NCBI GenBank assembly: GCA_005884945.1
Contig: VAYM01000135.1
Span: 1 to 39,766, forward strand
Reading direction: 5' to 3'
DNA length: 39,766 nucleotides
Source of the DNA: Actinomycetota bacterium
Lineage (GTDB): Bacteria; Actinomycetota; Thermoleophilia; Gaiellales; Gaiellaceae
Shown here: one piece after another, positions 27,852 to 36,258 of the stretch
Layout of the letters: each line of letters opens with the position of its first letter
How positions within the stretch are numbered: the stretch's first letter is position 1
Program-made: the position numbers and the translations under genes
Notes under the pieces: generated by a model
What the model was told of the DNA's origin: nothing
The model's database searches: none
The model's input: only the letters and a program-made list of their open reading frames with translations

Positions 27852-28487
27852 TCAGACGAGGCGGTGCTGGGTCGCCCAGCGCGTCAGCTCGTGGCGCGTC
27901 GACAGCTGGAGCTTGCGCAACACGCTCGACACGTGGCTCTCGACCGTCTTCGCGGAGATGTGGAGCCGGGCCGCGATCTCCTTGTACATGTAGCCGCGCG
28001 CGATTAGCTGCAGGACCTCGCGCTCGCGCGGCGTCAGTTCGTTCAGCTCCTCGTCTCCCGCGACGTGCTCGCCCGCGCGAAACGCGTCGAGGACGAACCC
28101 GGCGAGGCGCGGCGAGAACACGGCGTCGCCCTGCGCGACGCGCTCGATCGCGGCTGCGAGCTCGTCGGGCGCGATCGTCTTCGTCACGTAGCCGCGCGCA
28201 CCGGCGCGGATGACGGCGATCACGTCCTCGGCCGCGTCCGATACCGACAGCGCGAGGAACTTCACGCCGGGTCGATCCGGCGCGACCGCGTTGATGATCG
28301 TGTCGCCGCTGCCGTCGGGGAGGTGGACGTCGAGGAGCACGACGTCCGGATCGACGTCCTTGATCAACGACACGGCTTCCGCGACCGTGCCCGCTTCGCC
28401 GACGACGTCGACGGCATCCCCGAGCTCGGCGCGCACGCCGGCGAGGAAGAGGCCGTGGTCGTCCACGAGCACGACACGCCGTTTCAT
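27852..28487 (-). CDS. NarL/LuxR-type response regulator
   Basis: The 211-residue two-domain regulator has a receiver domain (about 1-120) with acidic pocket VDDHG, phospho-acceptor Asp53 (VVLLDVHLPD), Ser (LALSVSD) and Lys (GYVTKTI). An alpha-linker follows, then a LuxR-type helix-turn-helix: ELTPREREVLQLIARGYMYK, then EIAARLHISAKTVESHVSSV. The start overlaps the stop of the cognate kinase gene (ATGA, 28484-28487). With the kinase and the LiaF-like membrane protein it forms a LiaFSR/MacRS-like envelope stress trio. Target promoters are not evident. Confidence 0.95.
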   Translation of the reverse strand: MKRRVVLVDDHGLFLAGVRAELGDAVDVVGEAGTVAEAVSLIKDVDPDVVLLDVHLPDGSGDTIINAVAPDRPGVKFLALSVSDAAEDVIAVIRAGARGYVTKTIAPDELAAAIERVAQGDAVFSPRLAGFVLDAFRAGEHVAGDEELNELTPREREVLQLIARGYMYKEIAARLHISAKTVESHVSSVLRKLQLSTRHELTRWATQHRLV

Positions 28488-29453
28488 CGCCGCATCCGCA
28501 GCTCGACCTCGGTTCCCTCGCCGGGCGTGCTCGTCACGACCGCCGTGCCGCCGGCACGCTCGAGCCGCCCTTTGATCGACTCGCGCACGCCCTGCCTCCC
28601 GTCGGGAATCGCCGCGGGGTCGAAGCCGACGCCGCGATCGCGCACGAACACCGCGACCTCGTCCTCGCCAACCTCCGCGTACACGTCGATCTCCTCGACG
28701 CCCGCGAACTTGGCGGCGTTCGTCATCGCCTCGCGTGCGGCAAGGACGAGCGCACCGTCAGGCGTCGCATCGCCGGCGCTCGCAATCTCGACTCGCACGC
28801 CGTACAGCTCCTCCACGTCTGCCGCAGCAGCGGAGAGCGCCGCGAGCAAGGAGGACGTGTCCTCGCCGAGGGGCTGATCCGCGTACAGCCAGCCGCGCAG
28901 CTCGCGTTCTTGGCGTCGCGCCAGCGATGCGACGCGGCGCGGCTCCTCCGCATGCCGCTGGATGAGGGCGAGCGTCTGGAGGACGGAATCGTGCACGCGC
29001 GTCGCCACGTCGGCACGCTCCTCCGTACGGATCCGAGCCGCCCGCTCGGCGTCGCGCTCGAGCGCCAGCCGCCAGAGCCACGGCCCGGCGATGAGCAGCA
29101 AAGCGCCCGCGACGGCACCGGGCGCGAGGACGCGCGACGGCGCGCTGCCGTTCTGCAAGAGGATCACCGCGCCGAGCCCGGCGATGAGCACGCCGCCGAG
29201 CGAAAACGGAGCGTCGGGCCGGAATCCCCCGCCGCGCCGCCACGCCAGCGTCAGGCCGCCGGCCACGAGGACGATCCCCACGACAGCGCGATCGGAGACG
29301 CCGACCGCGCCGAGCAACAGAGCACCGGCGACGAGCAACAGGATCGCTGCCCACCACGCGCGATCCGTCGACGCCGAGGGCCTGCGCGATTCCCGCGCAG
29401 ACCCCGGCGAGCGCACGCTCGTCCGCGTTGGTCGTGAAGGACGGAAGCGGCAT
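28484..29453 (-). pseudogene. PspC-domain sensor histidine kinase, frameshifted after the PspC motif
   Basis: The first part, from ATG 29453, reads as a PspC domain: NADERALAGVCAGIAQALGV, then DGSRVV. The frame is then lost, and the expected hydrophobic continuation WAAILLLVAGALLLGAVG appears in another frame, starting at about 29350. Removing one G in GTGGTGGGC (29349-29358) joins them. The rest is a HisKA_3-type kinase: several membrane helices, H-box ATRVHDSVLQTLALIQRH, a dimerisation helix, and an ATPase domain with AREAMTNAAKFAG and VRDRGVGFDP. It would phosphorylate the NarL-type regulator whose gene overlaps its stop. The break may be a base-call error or genuine. If real, only the membrane plus kinase part could be made, from an internal start. 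Confidence 0.78.
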
Positions 29454-29460
29454 CAACGGA

Positions 29461-30375
29461 TCATCGTACGGCGCGCGTCACCTGCACCTTGCCGACACCG
29501 ACGTGCGCCTTGAGCACCAGCACGCGCTTGCCCGTCTCGGCGACGTGGCGATCGACGTTCCGCCCGTCGGCGGTCTTGCCCAGCATGTCCACCTGACCCG
29601 CCTGCGCGTCACCGTCGACGCGCAGGGCCACGTTGTTCGGGACGATGACGCGGAGGTTGCCGACGTCGACACGGGTCTTCACGCTGGTCTCACCGGCGGG
29701 GAACTGCACGTTCCGCAGGTCGACCTTCATGTCCCCGATCCCGAGCTTGTAGCTCGTGCGCAGGTCCTGCGCATCCGCGACGACGTAGTTGCGATCTCCG
29801 ATGCCGTTGCCCAGATGCACGTGGAAGATCGCCGCGATCACGGCAGCCGTGACGAGGAAGAGCGCGATCAAGGTGCCGAACGCGATCGCGATTCCCTTGA
29901 AGACGCGGCGGATCCGCCGCGAGTCCTCTGCCGCGAGCGCGGTGGCGTCCGACGTCGCGGACGCCTTCGTGCCGTGGCGCGTGATCCAGAGGATCGCGGC
30001 GCCGGCAATCAGGAGTGGGATCCACGCGTCACCGTGCGGCCAGAGCGTCGCGTGGGAGAGGAGCACCGATCCGGCGATCGCAACGAGCGCGAGGCCGATC
30101 AGCGGCCACGGCCGCTCACGCCGGTTTCGAAGCGCGGCCGTCGCGACGGAGTCCTCCTTGCCCTCGTCCGGGATGACGAGCGCAAGGGCCAGGTAGATGA
30201 TGATCCCGGCGCCGCCGAGGAGCGTGAGCACGACGAAGCCGACGCGGTAGACGGCGGGATGGATGTCGAAGTAGCGGGCGAGCCCGCCGGCAACCCCGGC
30301 GACCATGCGGTCGGACCGGCTTCGCTCCAGGCGCCTGACGTTTCCGTTGGGGAGTGTGTGGGTGTTCTCGGTCAT
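29461..30375 (-). CDS. PspC-domain membrane protein with LiaF-like C-terminal domain
   Basis: The 304-residue protein has an N-terminal PspC domain (RSDRMVAGVAGGLARYFDI, then the helix VGFVVLTLLGGAGIIIYLAL), further membrane helices to about residue 190, and a C-terminal beta-rich domain: LGIGDMKVDLRNVQFPAGE ... VDVGNLRVIVPNNVALRVD ... AHVGVGKVQV. That pattern is typical of the LiaF/toast-rack family. Such proteins sense envelope stress and restrain the adjacent kinase. ATG 30375 is chosen; a GTG three codons earlier lacks a better ribosome binding site. Its stop is 7 bases before the kinase start, so the trio is one operon. Confidence 0.9.
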   Translation of the reverse strand: MTENTHTLPNGNVRRLERSRSDRMVAGVAGGLARYFDIHPAVYRVGFVVLTLLGGAGIIIYLALALVIPDEGKEDSVATAALRNRRERPWPLIGLALVAIAGSVLLSHATLWPHGDAWIPLLIAGAAILWITRHGTKASATSDATALAAEDSRRIRRVFKGIAIAFGTLIALFLVTAAVIAAIFHVHLGNGIGDRNYVVADAQDLRTSYKLGIGDMKVDLRNVQFPAGETSVKTRVDVGNLRVIVPNNVALRVDGDAQAGQVDMLGKTADGRNVDRHVAETGKRVLVLKAHVGVGKVQVTRAVR

Positions 30376-30481
30376 GGGCACCACAATCGCTTCTAAACGA
30401 CGCGTTTCCTATGGGGAATGACCCTGAGGAGACCCTGATTCGAGCGTCAAGGGCGGCTTCGGGGACGTCGATCACGCTCGT

Positions 30482-31282
30482 ATGTCTCGCCTCGCCCTCG
30501 CACTCGTCATGCTCGGCACGGCGGCGCTGCCGAAGCCGTCGGCGCCACCGCAGGACCTCGACGCACATCTGGGCGCGTGCCACAACAGCTTCGGCGGCAC
30601 CGCCTTCGCCCTGTGCCATCGAGCTGCCCCCCGCGACCGGCTGACGATGAGGCTCACCGGCGGCGCTCGTCAGGCGAACGGAAAGACGGGTTACACGACC
30701 GAATACGGGGAGGTACAGGCCCTGCTCACCGCCGGGCGGCCGTTCGCGGCCGGCGAGGGGATCGTCGTGACCGGGACGATCCGCCCGGGTGGAGATGTCG
30801 CCGTCGCGTTCGGTGACCGCCAGTTCCGCGGCTCTGCCGTCTGGCATCTGCGCCGCGGCGCGAAGCTCCTCCGGGTCACGGTCCCTCGCGGCGCGAAGAC
30901 GGCACGGCTCGAGCTCGACGGCCGCGCGGTGAGCCCGTCGTTTCGCATCGCACCGGGCGCGCGGCTGCACAGCTCGGAGCTCTCGGCGCGGTTTACCGAC
31001 GACCGCAACGGCTTCCTCCACTCGATCGGCGGCGGTGACGTCTGCAGCTACCTCGACGAGGCCGTCGCTCGGCAGCTGACGAAGGCGCAATGCGCGAGCT
31101 TCGGAGCGAAACTCGCGAACGAGCTCCTGTCGATTCCCCCGACGAGCGCGCTCTCCGTCGCGTTCTGGGATTACAACGGCGCGATCCTCGCCTCCACGAC
31201 GCGACGTCACCCATCGCCGACAGGGGACGGCCGCGAGCTGTGGCAGCTCGAGCACGGCCGCTTCCGCCTGCGCGTGAGTTAG
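30482..31282 (+). CDS. secreted protein of unknown function
   Basis: The 266-residue protein has a signal peptide (MSRLALALVMLGTAALPKPS). The mature part contains Cys pairs (GACHNSFGG and ALCHRAAP) and a beta-rich first half (LTMRLTGGARQANGKTGY ... GTIRPGGDVAVAFGDRQF), then a helix-containing second half with VCSYLDEAV and QCASFGAKLANELL. The spaced Cys could form disulphides outside the cell. I do not recognise a family. There is no clear ribosome binding site before ATG 30482, so leaderless translation is possible. It diverges from the PspC gene across about 106 bases that hold no strong promoter I can support. Confidence 0.8.
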   Translation: MSRLALALVMLGTAALPKPSAPPQDLDAHLGACHNSFGGTAFALCHRAAPRDRLTMRLTGGARQANGKTGYTTEYGEVQALLTAGRPFAAGEGIVVTGTIRPGGDVAVAFGDRQFRGSAVWHLRRGAKLLRVTVPRGAKTARLELDGRAVSPSFRIAPGARLHSSELSARFTDDRNGFLHSIGGGDVCSYLDEAVARQLTKAQCASFGAKLANELLSIPPTSALSVAFWDYNGAILASTTRRHPSPTGDGRELWQLEHGRFRLRVS

Positions 31283-31287
31283 GCGAC

Positions 31288-32013
31288 CTACGCCTGGATC
31301 GTCAGCGGCACCGCCTCCGACGGCGTGAGCGCGTTCGTGACACTTCGGTCGCGGAAGCGCGGGTCGTCCTCGTCCCGCTCGGCGTCCACGAGCCGGCCGT
31401 CGCGCATTTGCTTCTGCGTCCAGCCCTTGCCCGATACGAAGATGGAGATGTAGCCCCCGCTCGCCACCTGCAGCGGCCCGCTCAGATGGCCGGCGAAGTC
31501 GTACTTCGGCACCTTCAGTCCCGACACGAACCACGCAGGGAGGATGAAGTCGCTCACCTCGACGCCGTCGATCGCGTAGCCGAGCTCGTCTGCCTCGACG
31601 GGATCGCCCACTTCCAGCGCGACGAACTCGGTGTTGCTCGTCTGCCAGGCCGAGTTGATCCACGGATCGGCGAGCGCCTCCAGGATCTCGTGCGACGCCG
31701 TCACCGTCCACGACAGGCTGTTGTCCTGGTCCGTCTTCGCGAAGACCTTCATCAGCGGCGTGTTGTCGGGCGTGACGTCGTGGTAGCCGAGCGCGCCGGC
31801 CTGGTCGGAGTCGTCGAGGATCGAGAGCAGCCAGGCTCCGGCGCCTGACGGCGGCGACGATCCGGATGGCACCCAGACGAGCCGCGCGCCCTCGTTCCAA
31901 TACGGCTTGAAGTCGTAGCTCACCTGGTGCTGCAGGGCGGGGATCGCCCCCTTCACCTCGTCGTCGGTGAGCACGGACGACTTGTTCTCGATCGCGATCG
32001 CGACGCTGTTCAT
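31288..32013 (-). CDS. hypothetical protein with a zincin-like SHEILEALADP motif
   Basis: The 241-residue protein has no signal peptide. Its central SLSWTVTASHEILEALADPW resembles the HE-x-x-EA-x-DP element of several secreted zincin-like or phosphate-induced proteins, where His and Glu would be catalytic. The third metal ligand is not obvious, so activity is uncertain. A C-terminal part contains VSDFILPAWF and GYISIFVSGKGW. The ATG at 32013 is supported by GAAGGAGG about 10 bases upstream. The 3' end lies only 5 bases from the convergent secreted-protein gene. The function is unknown. Confidence 0.78.
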   Translation of the reverse strand: MNSVAIAIENKSSVLTDDEVKGAIPALQHQVSYDFKPYWNEGARLVWVPSGSSPPSGAGAWLLSILDDSDQAGALGYHDVTPDNTPLMKVFAKTDQDNSLSWTVTASHEILEALADPWINSAWQTSNTEFVALEVGDPVEADELGYAIDGVEVSDFILPAWFVSGLKVPKYDFAGHLSGPLQVASGGYISIFVSGKGWTQKQMRDGRLVDAERDEDDPRFRDRSVTNALTPSEAVPLTIQA

Positions 32014-32120
32014 GACGTGCAACCTCCTTCAGTCCGACGGCGCAACCAGCATCCCACCGCGTTCGCGGCCGGTCAAGACCCGGCGTTTTCGCGCGGGCGG
32101 CGCGGGTAGAGGCAGACCCC

Positions 32121-32798
32121 GTGAGCACCGACGGCCGCCGTCACGAGGACCACACGCGGATCTTCCTGCGGCCCATCGGCAGCGGCCTGCCGCTCGGGTT
32201 CTTCGCGTTCGGGATCGGGATGCTGCTGCTCGGGTGCACCGCGATCGGGTGGATTCCCGTGAGCGAGCAGAAAGACGTCGGGATGTTGCTGATGTCGTTC
32301 GTGTTCCCGCTCGAGCTCGTCGCGACGATCGTCGCGTTCCTCGCACGGGACACGGTCGGGGCGACGACGCTCGGACTGTTCACGACGTCCTGGCTCGCGC
32401 TCGGCTGGATGGATCTCGAGTCGCCGCCCGGGTCGACGAGCGTCACGCTCGGCATCTACCTCTTCGGCTTCGCGACGGCCGTGCTCCTGATCGCCGCGAT
32501 GTCGACGCTCGGCAAGCCCTTCTTCTCCATCGTCCTCACCGTCGCCGCGACACGGATGGTGCTGTCGGGCGCGTACGAGGTCGGCGGTTCGCACGGGCTG
32601 TACCGAGTGTCGGGTGGTTTCGGCCTCGCGCTCGCAGCGCTCGCGATGTACGGCGGCACCGCCCTCGGGTTGGAGGACGCGCTGCACCGCGACCTGTTGC
32701 CGCTGTTCCGCCGGGGCAAGGCCGACGAAGCGTTCCATGGCTTCGAGGCGCAGCTCGAGCGCATCGAAGCGGAGCCCGGCGTGCGGCAGCAGCTCTAG
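32121..32798 (+). CDS. GPR1/FUN34/YaaH-type (acetate transporter family) membrane protein
   Basis: The 225-residue protein has six hydrophobic helices. The segment GSGLPLGFFAFGIGMLLL resembles the NPxPLGLxGF start of the AceTr family, though the initial Asn-Pro is not kept. Later helices VTLGIYLFGFATAVLLIAAM and GFGLALAALAMYGGTALGLE also fit. Family members move acetate or similar monocarboxylates with protons. The start is GTG 32121. The stop shares CTAG with the stop of the convergent secreted-protein gene, so they overlap by four bases. Confidence 0.7.
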   Translation: MSTDGRRHEDHTRIFLRPIGSGLPLGFFAFGIGMLLLGCTAIGWIPVSEQKDVGMLLMSFVFPLELVATIVAFLARDTVGATTLGLFTTSWLALGWMDLESPPGSTSVTLGIYLFGFATAVLLIAAMSTLGKPFFSIVLTVAATRMVLSGAYEVGGSHGLYRVSGGFGLALAALAMYGGTALGLEDALHRDLLPLFRRGKADEAFHGFEAQLERIEAEPGVRQQL

Positions 32799-33382
32799 TC
32801 GAGCCAGACGAGGCTCGTGAAGCGCGTGCCGGACGTGCAGCGCTCGCCGTAGCCGAGGGCCGGTTTCTGCTTCGGCTGCTGGCACACCCAGGTCGCGCCG
32901 GCGACGTTGCAGCGCGTCCCGTTCGCGTGGCAGTGGACGACGACCTGACGAGCGGTGTCGCACGAGATCGCGTGCACACGGAACGCGATGCTGTGGACGC
33001 CGGAGTCTCCCTTGCCGGCGAAGAGCCGGCAAGCCTGGCCGATGTGCGGCAGCGCCTTGACCGGAACAGCCTGGATCTGAGCCGGCCAGCGATCGCAGCC
33101 GTCGACGACCGAGGTGAAGCCGTAGGACGGAGTGCCCTGCCAGCACATCCACCGAGGCACGCCCGAGCGCTCGCGGAACCGTGCATGGCTGAGCACGACC
33201 CGCGCGACGGAGCACCCCGGATTGCCGCTCGTGACCTCCACCTGATACGCGGAGCCGGCGATGCGGATCGTCCCGCACGTCTGCGCGAGGCCGGCCGTCG
33301 AGCCGGCGGCGCCGCCCGCGATCCAGAGGACGACCACGGCAGCCAGACCCGCCTTCCACACGACTGACATTGCACGAAGCAT
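32795..33382 (-). CDS. secreted Cys-rich protein of unknown function
   Basis: The 195-residue protein has a signal peptide (VVWKAGLAAVVVLWIAGGAA, cleaved near AGLAQT). The mature part has about ten Cys, for example AQTCGTIRI, NPGCSVARV, WMCWQG, DGCDRW, QACRLF, ISCDTA, HCHANGTRC, WVCQQ and ERCTSG, consistent with extracellular disulphides. No known domain is recognised. ATG 33382 is used; an ATG four codons later is possible. It diverges from the GAF-PAS kinase gene, with 45 bases between them. Confidence 0.78.
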   Translation of the reverse strand: MLRAMSVVWKAGLAAVVVLWIAGGAAGSTAGLAQTCGTIRIAGSAYQVEVTSGNPGCSVARVVLSHARFRERSGVPRWMCWQGTPSYGFTSVVDGCDRWPAQIQAVPVKALPHIGQACRLFAGKGDSGVHSIAFRVHAISCDTARQVVVHCHANGTRCNVAGATWVCQQPKQKPALGYGERCTSGTRFTSLVWLD

Positions 33383-33427
33383 GTGTGCTCTCAGGTTGGG
33401 ACGCAAGACGGCCGATCACGAAGTACC

Positions 33428-35071
33428 GTGAGCGACATGGCCGAACGGGAACTGCAGCGCGAGGCGCAGGTCACCGAGCTCCTGCTCAGCGTCGCGCGCG
33501 AGCTCGGAGAAGGTCTCGCGCCCGAACGCGTCTACGAACGCTTCCAGGCGCTCCTCTCGACCGTCATCCAGCACGACGGCCTGATCGTCTCGTCGTTCGA
33601 CCCGCACGACGACCTCATTCGCTGCGAGTACGTGTGGAACGAGGGGAACGTCATGGATCCGACGACGCTGCCGCCGCTGCCGCTGAACCGTGAAGGCGGC
33701 GGCATGCAGAGCCGCGTGATCGTCAGCGGCGACTCGTACCTCTTCAGCAACGTCGCGGAGGAGATCCGAGAGCACGAAGGCACGTACTACAACGTCGATC
33801 GCGAAGGCGGAATCAAGCGGATTCCGGACGCCGGCGAGGCCGCCACGCGCGCGGCCATGATGGTGCCGGTCAAGCACGAGGGTCAGGTCGTCGGTGTCGT
33901 GCAGCTGATGTCCGACCGCGGCGATTACAGGCACGAGGACGTCGAGCTGTTCGAGGGGCTCGTCGCGCAGATGGCGGCAGCCGTACGCAACGCGCGACTG
34001 CAGAGGGAACGAGGACGACTCGAGGTCGCAGAGGCGGCGGCGCGTGCCGTCGCATCCGAGCGTGAGCAGGCCGCTCAAGTCCTCGAAGCGGTCGGCGACG
34101 GCATCCTGCTGCTCGACGACGACGGCGTCGTCCGGCTGTGGAACCGGGCCGCCGAGCTCGTGACGGGCGTGCGGTCGGCGGACATTCGCGACCGGCCGAT
34201 GGCGGACGCGATCCCGGACTGGTCGGAGATCGCCACGCGAATCCCGGTCGCATCGGGCGGTACGGGCCCGCGCTCCGTCACGCTTCCGCTGCAGATCGGC
34301 GGGCGTGACCTGTGGCTCTCATTCGTGGCCGTCCGTAGCGCGCAGGGCGTCGTCTACGCGTTCCGCGACTTGACGAGCGAACAGCGGCTCGAGCACGAGA
34401 AGAGCGATTTCGTCGCGACGATCTCGCACGAGCTGCGCACGCCGATGACCGCGGTGTACGGCGCTGCGACGACGCTGCTGCACCGCGAGGACGAGCTGAC
34501 ACGCGACCAGCACCGCCAGCTGCTGGAGATGATCGCGGCCGAGTCGCGTCGGCTCGCGCAGATCACCGAGGAAGTCTTGTTGACGAGTCAGCTGGATCGC
34601 GGAGACCTGCGGATCGAGCGCGAGCCGGTCGACCTCGCGGGCGTCGTCAAGGCGACCGCGGACGCGCTGGCGCCGCAGGTGCCCGACACGGTCACGATCG
34701 AGCTCGAGCTCGCGCCGGAGCTCGAGCCTGCCGCCGGTGACCGCGACCGGCTGCAGCAGGTGCTGCTGAATCTCCTTGACAACGCCGTCAAGTACGCGGC
34801 GCGCGGCAGCGTGAAGGTGCGGGCCGATACGACGAACGGGGCAGCGCGGATCGATGTCTCGGACGACGGGCCCGGCATCGCGCTCGCGGAACAGGAGCGG
34901 ATCTTCGAGAAGTTCTACCGCGGCGATCCCGAGCTCGTGCGAGCCCCGAGCGGCACGGGGTTGGGGCTGTACATCTCGCGGGAGCTGGTCCGCCGAATGG
35001 GCGGCAATCTAGGCGTCACGTCGCGCCCGGGCGCCGGCGCGACGTTCACGGTCGAGCTCCCGCTCGCATGA
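33428..35071 (+). CDS. GAF-PAS sensor histidine kinase
   Basis: The 547-residue soluble kinase has a GAF domain (about 20-195; QSRVIVSGDSYLFSNV, MMVPVKHEGQVVGVVQLM), a coiled-coil linker rich in Ala/Glu/Arg, a PAS domain (about 220-320; VLEAVGDGILLLDDDGVV), HisKA with His334 (ATISHELRTPM), and an HATPase domain with N-box LLNLLDNAVKYA, G1 DDGPGI, F-box IFEKFYRG and G2 GTGLGLYISREL. It would sense a small-molecule or redox signal internally. No response regulator is encoded next to it, so its partner is elsewhere. The start is GTG 33428; ATG 33437 is an alternative. Confidence 0.94.
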   Translation: MSDMAERELQREAQVTELLLSVARELGEGLAPERVYERFQALLSTVIQHDGLIVSSFDPHDDLIRCEYVWNEGNVMDPTTLPPLPLNREGGGMQSRVIVSGDSYLFSNVAEEIREHEGTYYNVDREGGIKRIPDAGEAATRAAMMVPVKHEGQVVGVVQLMSDRGDYRHEDVELFEGLVAQMAAAVRNARLQRERGRLEVAEAAARAVASEREQAAQVLEAVGDGILLLDDDGVVRLWNRAAELVTGVRSADIRDRPMADAIPDWSEIATRIPVASGGTGPRSVTLPLQIGGRDLWLSFVAVRSAQGVVYAFRDLTSEQRLEHEKSDFVATISHELRTPMTAVYGAATTLLHREDELTRDQHRQLLEMIAAESRRLAQITEEVLLTSQLDRGDLRIEREPVDLAGVVKATADALAPQVPDTVTIELELAPELEPAAGDRDRLQQVLLNLLDNAVKYAARGSVKVRADTTNGAARIDVSDDGPGIALAEQERIFEKFYRGDPELVRAPSGTGLGLYISRELVRRMGGNLGVTSRPGAGATFTVELPLA

Positions 35072-35083
35072 TCGAGAGAGAAC

Positions 35084-35098
35084 AAGGGTCTAACCCTT
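35084..35098. repeat. short palindrome related to the AGGGTC..GACCCT elements
   Basis: AAGGGT and ACCCTT form a perfect inverted repeat around CTA, 12 bases after the kinase stop and 14 bases before the DUF2007 start. The core AGGGTCTAACCCT resembles the arms of the elements at 19443 and 27816. It could be a terminator, a short mobile palindrome or a protein site. Confidence 0.4.
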
Positions 35099-35112
35099 AC
35101 GCTGGGTGTTCC

Positions 35113-35325
35113 ATGGAAATCGGCGTTCGGCTCACCGTCGTCCCGAATCAGGGGGAAGCCGACATGATCTGCGCCATGCTTCGCGCGAACGGGATCACGT
35201 GCGCGGAACGCGCCGCGAATCCCGCGATCCCGAGCATGACCGGCTTTGGCGGGTGGCACGAGATCCTCGTGCCCGACGATCAGCTCAACGCGGCGCGCGA
35301 CCTTCTAAAGCTCTCGGACTCCTAG
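35113..35325 (+). CDS. DUF2007-family small protein
   Basis: The 70-residue protein begins MEIGVRLTVVPNQGEADMIC. It contains the pattern AMLRANGITCAE ... WHEILVPDDQLNAARDLL, matching DUF2007 (a ferredoxin-like fold, named as a putative signal-transducing protein). An in-frame ATG at 35068 overlaps the kinase stop and would add 15 unrelated residues across the palindrome, so ATG 35113, where homology begins, is preferred. It shares CTAG with the stop of the convergent cupin gene. Confidence 0.8.
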   Translation: MEIGVRLTVVPNQGEADMICAMLRANGITCAERAANPAIPSMTGFGGWHEILVPDDQLNAARDLLKLSDS

Positions 35326-35711
35326 TCGCTCCACCAGCCCGGAGCCATCTCCGCATCGCGCGGGTCGTCGCCCGCGCCGAACGCCAGGTATTCCACGCCG
35401 TCAGGCCCCGCTTCCATGTTGCGCATCGTGTCCTTGCCGAAGCGGATCGCGTCCCACTCCCGCAACTCGACGACCTCGTCGTCGACCTTCACCCGGCCCG
35501 AGCCGCGGACGACGACGTAGACCTCCTCCTGCCCGCTGTGCTTGTGCCCGAAGGGGATGCGGAAGTTCGGCGCGAGCGTCATGAGGCTCAGCCCGAGCGT
35601 CTCGCCCGCGAGCGCCGTACGCGCGAACCGCGCCTGCAGCTCGTCCGGCATGCCGAAGCTCGGTGACTGGTTCTCGACGTCCCTGAGGTTCTGCTTGGTG
35701 TACTCACCCAT
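35322..35711 (-). CDS. cupin-domain protein
   Basis: The 129-residue single cupin has motif 1 PFGHKHSGQEEVYVVVRGSG (His-x-His, Glu) and motif 2 around WDAIRFGKDTMRNMEAG, which lacks the usual His, so metal binding may be incomplete. The start ATG 35711 has AGGAC upstream. The 265 bases upstream to the next gene are described under the promoter at 35906. The function is unknown; single cupins of this type often bind small ligands or act as isomerases. Confidence 0.85.
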   Translation of the reverse strand: MGEYTKQNLRDVENQSPSFGMPDELQARFARTALAGETLGLSLMTLAPNFRIPFGHKHSGQEEVYVVVRGSGRVKVDDEVVELREWDAIRFGKDTMRNMEAGPDGVEYLAFGAGDDPRDAEMAPGWWSD

Positions 35712-35905
35712 GGTCGAGTCCTGACCGATGAGGCGCTGCCGCAAACGCGCTCTCTTGACTGGATGCAGCGCTGGAATTAGCCGTTCGAACAGGTGACGCG
35801 AAGGCGGATCGGACGCACGCTTTGCGTGCCGCCGGCAGTGTTGCGGCGCCGCCGGCGGCCGATCGTTACGTCACGGTCATGACATTCCTCGTGTCGCAGC
35901 GGCGA

Positions 35906-35934
35906 ACGACACGTTCGCGCCGCGCGCCTATGGT
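35906..35934 (+). promoter_or_regulatory. possible promoter of the small membrane protein, with overlapping palindrome
   Basis: ACGACA (35906-35911) and TATGGT (35929-35934) are 17 bases apart, 42 bases before ATG 35977. CGAACG and CGTTCG (35903-35917) form a 6-bp inverted repeat around ACA that overlaps the -35, a plausible repressor site. The rest of the 35712-35976 gap holds only a GC palindrome at 35848-35859 (GCCGCCGGCGGC), which I cannot assign. Confidence 0.35.
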
Positions 35935-35976
35935 CGAGGTGTCAGTCAGTTGTAGCCGCAGACGCAGGAGGGACAG

Positions 35977-36201
35977 ATGAACGCCGTCAGCAACAATCCG
36001 AACGCAAGCGTGACCGCCTTCGCAGGGGCCATCACGATCCTCGTCGTGTGGGGCGCCAAGGCCGCAGGCGTGGCGATCCCCGCCGAGGTCGCATCAGCTT
36101 TCACCACGGTCGCTGCAGCAGTGATCCTGTTCATCGGCCGCATCGAGCGGGCTCGACCCACGCCGGCAGGGCGCGCCTCCTCACCGACAACGTCGAGTTG
36201 A
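35977..36201 (+). CDS. small two-helix membrane protein (holin-like)
   Basis: The 74-residue protein has two hydrophobic segments (SVTAFAGAITILVVWGAKAA and a second ending AAAVILFIGRIE) separated by a short polar turn, followed by a basic Ser/Pro-rich tail. Size and topology resemble holins and other small membrane proteins, but no phage genes surround it. The ribosome binding site AGGAGGG is strong and well spaced. It is followed directly by a hairpin terminator, so it is probably a monocistronic unit. Confidence 0.72.
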   Translation: MNAVSNNPNASVTAFAGAITILVVWGAKAAGVAIPAEVASAFTTVAAAVILFIGRIERARPTPAGRASSPTTSS

Positions 36202-36215
36202 GCTCGTTCCGCGAA

Positions 36216-36246
36216 GCCCCTGGCGCCGAGCGCGCCAGGGGCGTTT
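36216..36246 (+). terminator. hairpin terminator after the small membrane protein gene
   Basis: GCCCCTGGCGC (36216-36226) and GCGCCAGGGGC (36232-36242) form a perfect 11-bp stem with the 5-base loop CGAGC, followed by GTTTG. The T run is short, as is common in GC-rich genomes. It lies between the small gene and the convergent VOC gene, so it may serve both. Confidence 0.75.
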
Positions 36247-36258
36247 GCGTGCCCTGAT

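Noticed and set aside
35977-36201. Prophage remnant signalled by the holin-like protein
   Set aside because: No other phage gene, attachment site or integrase lies nearby; a lone two-helix protein is not enough.
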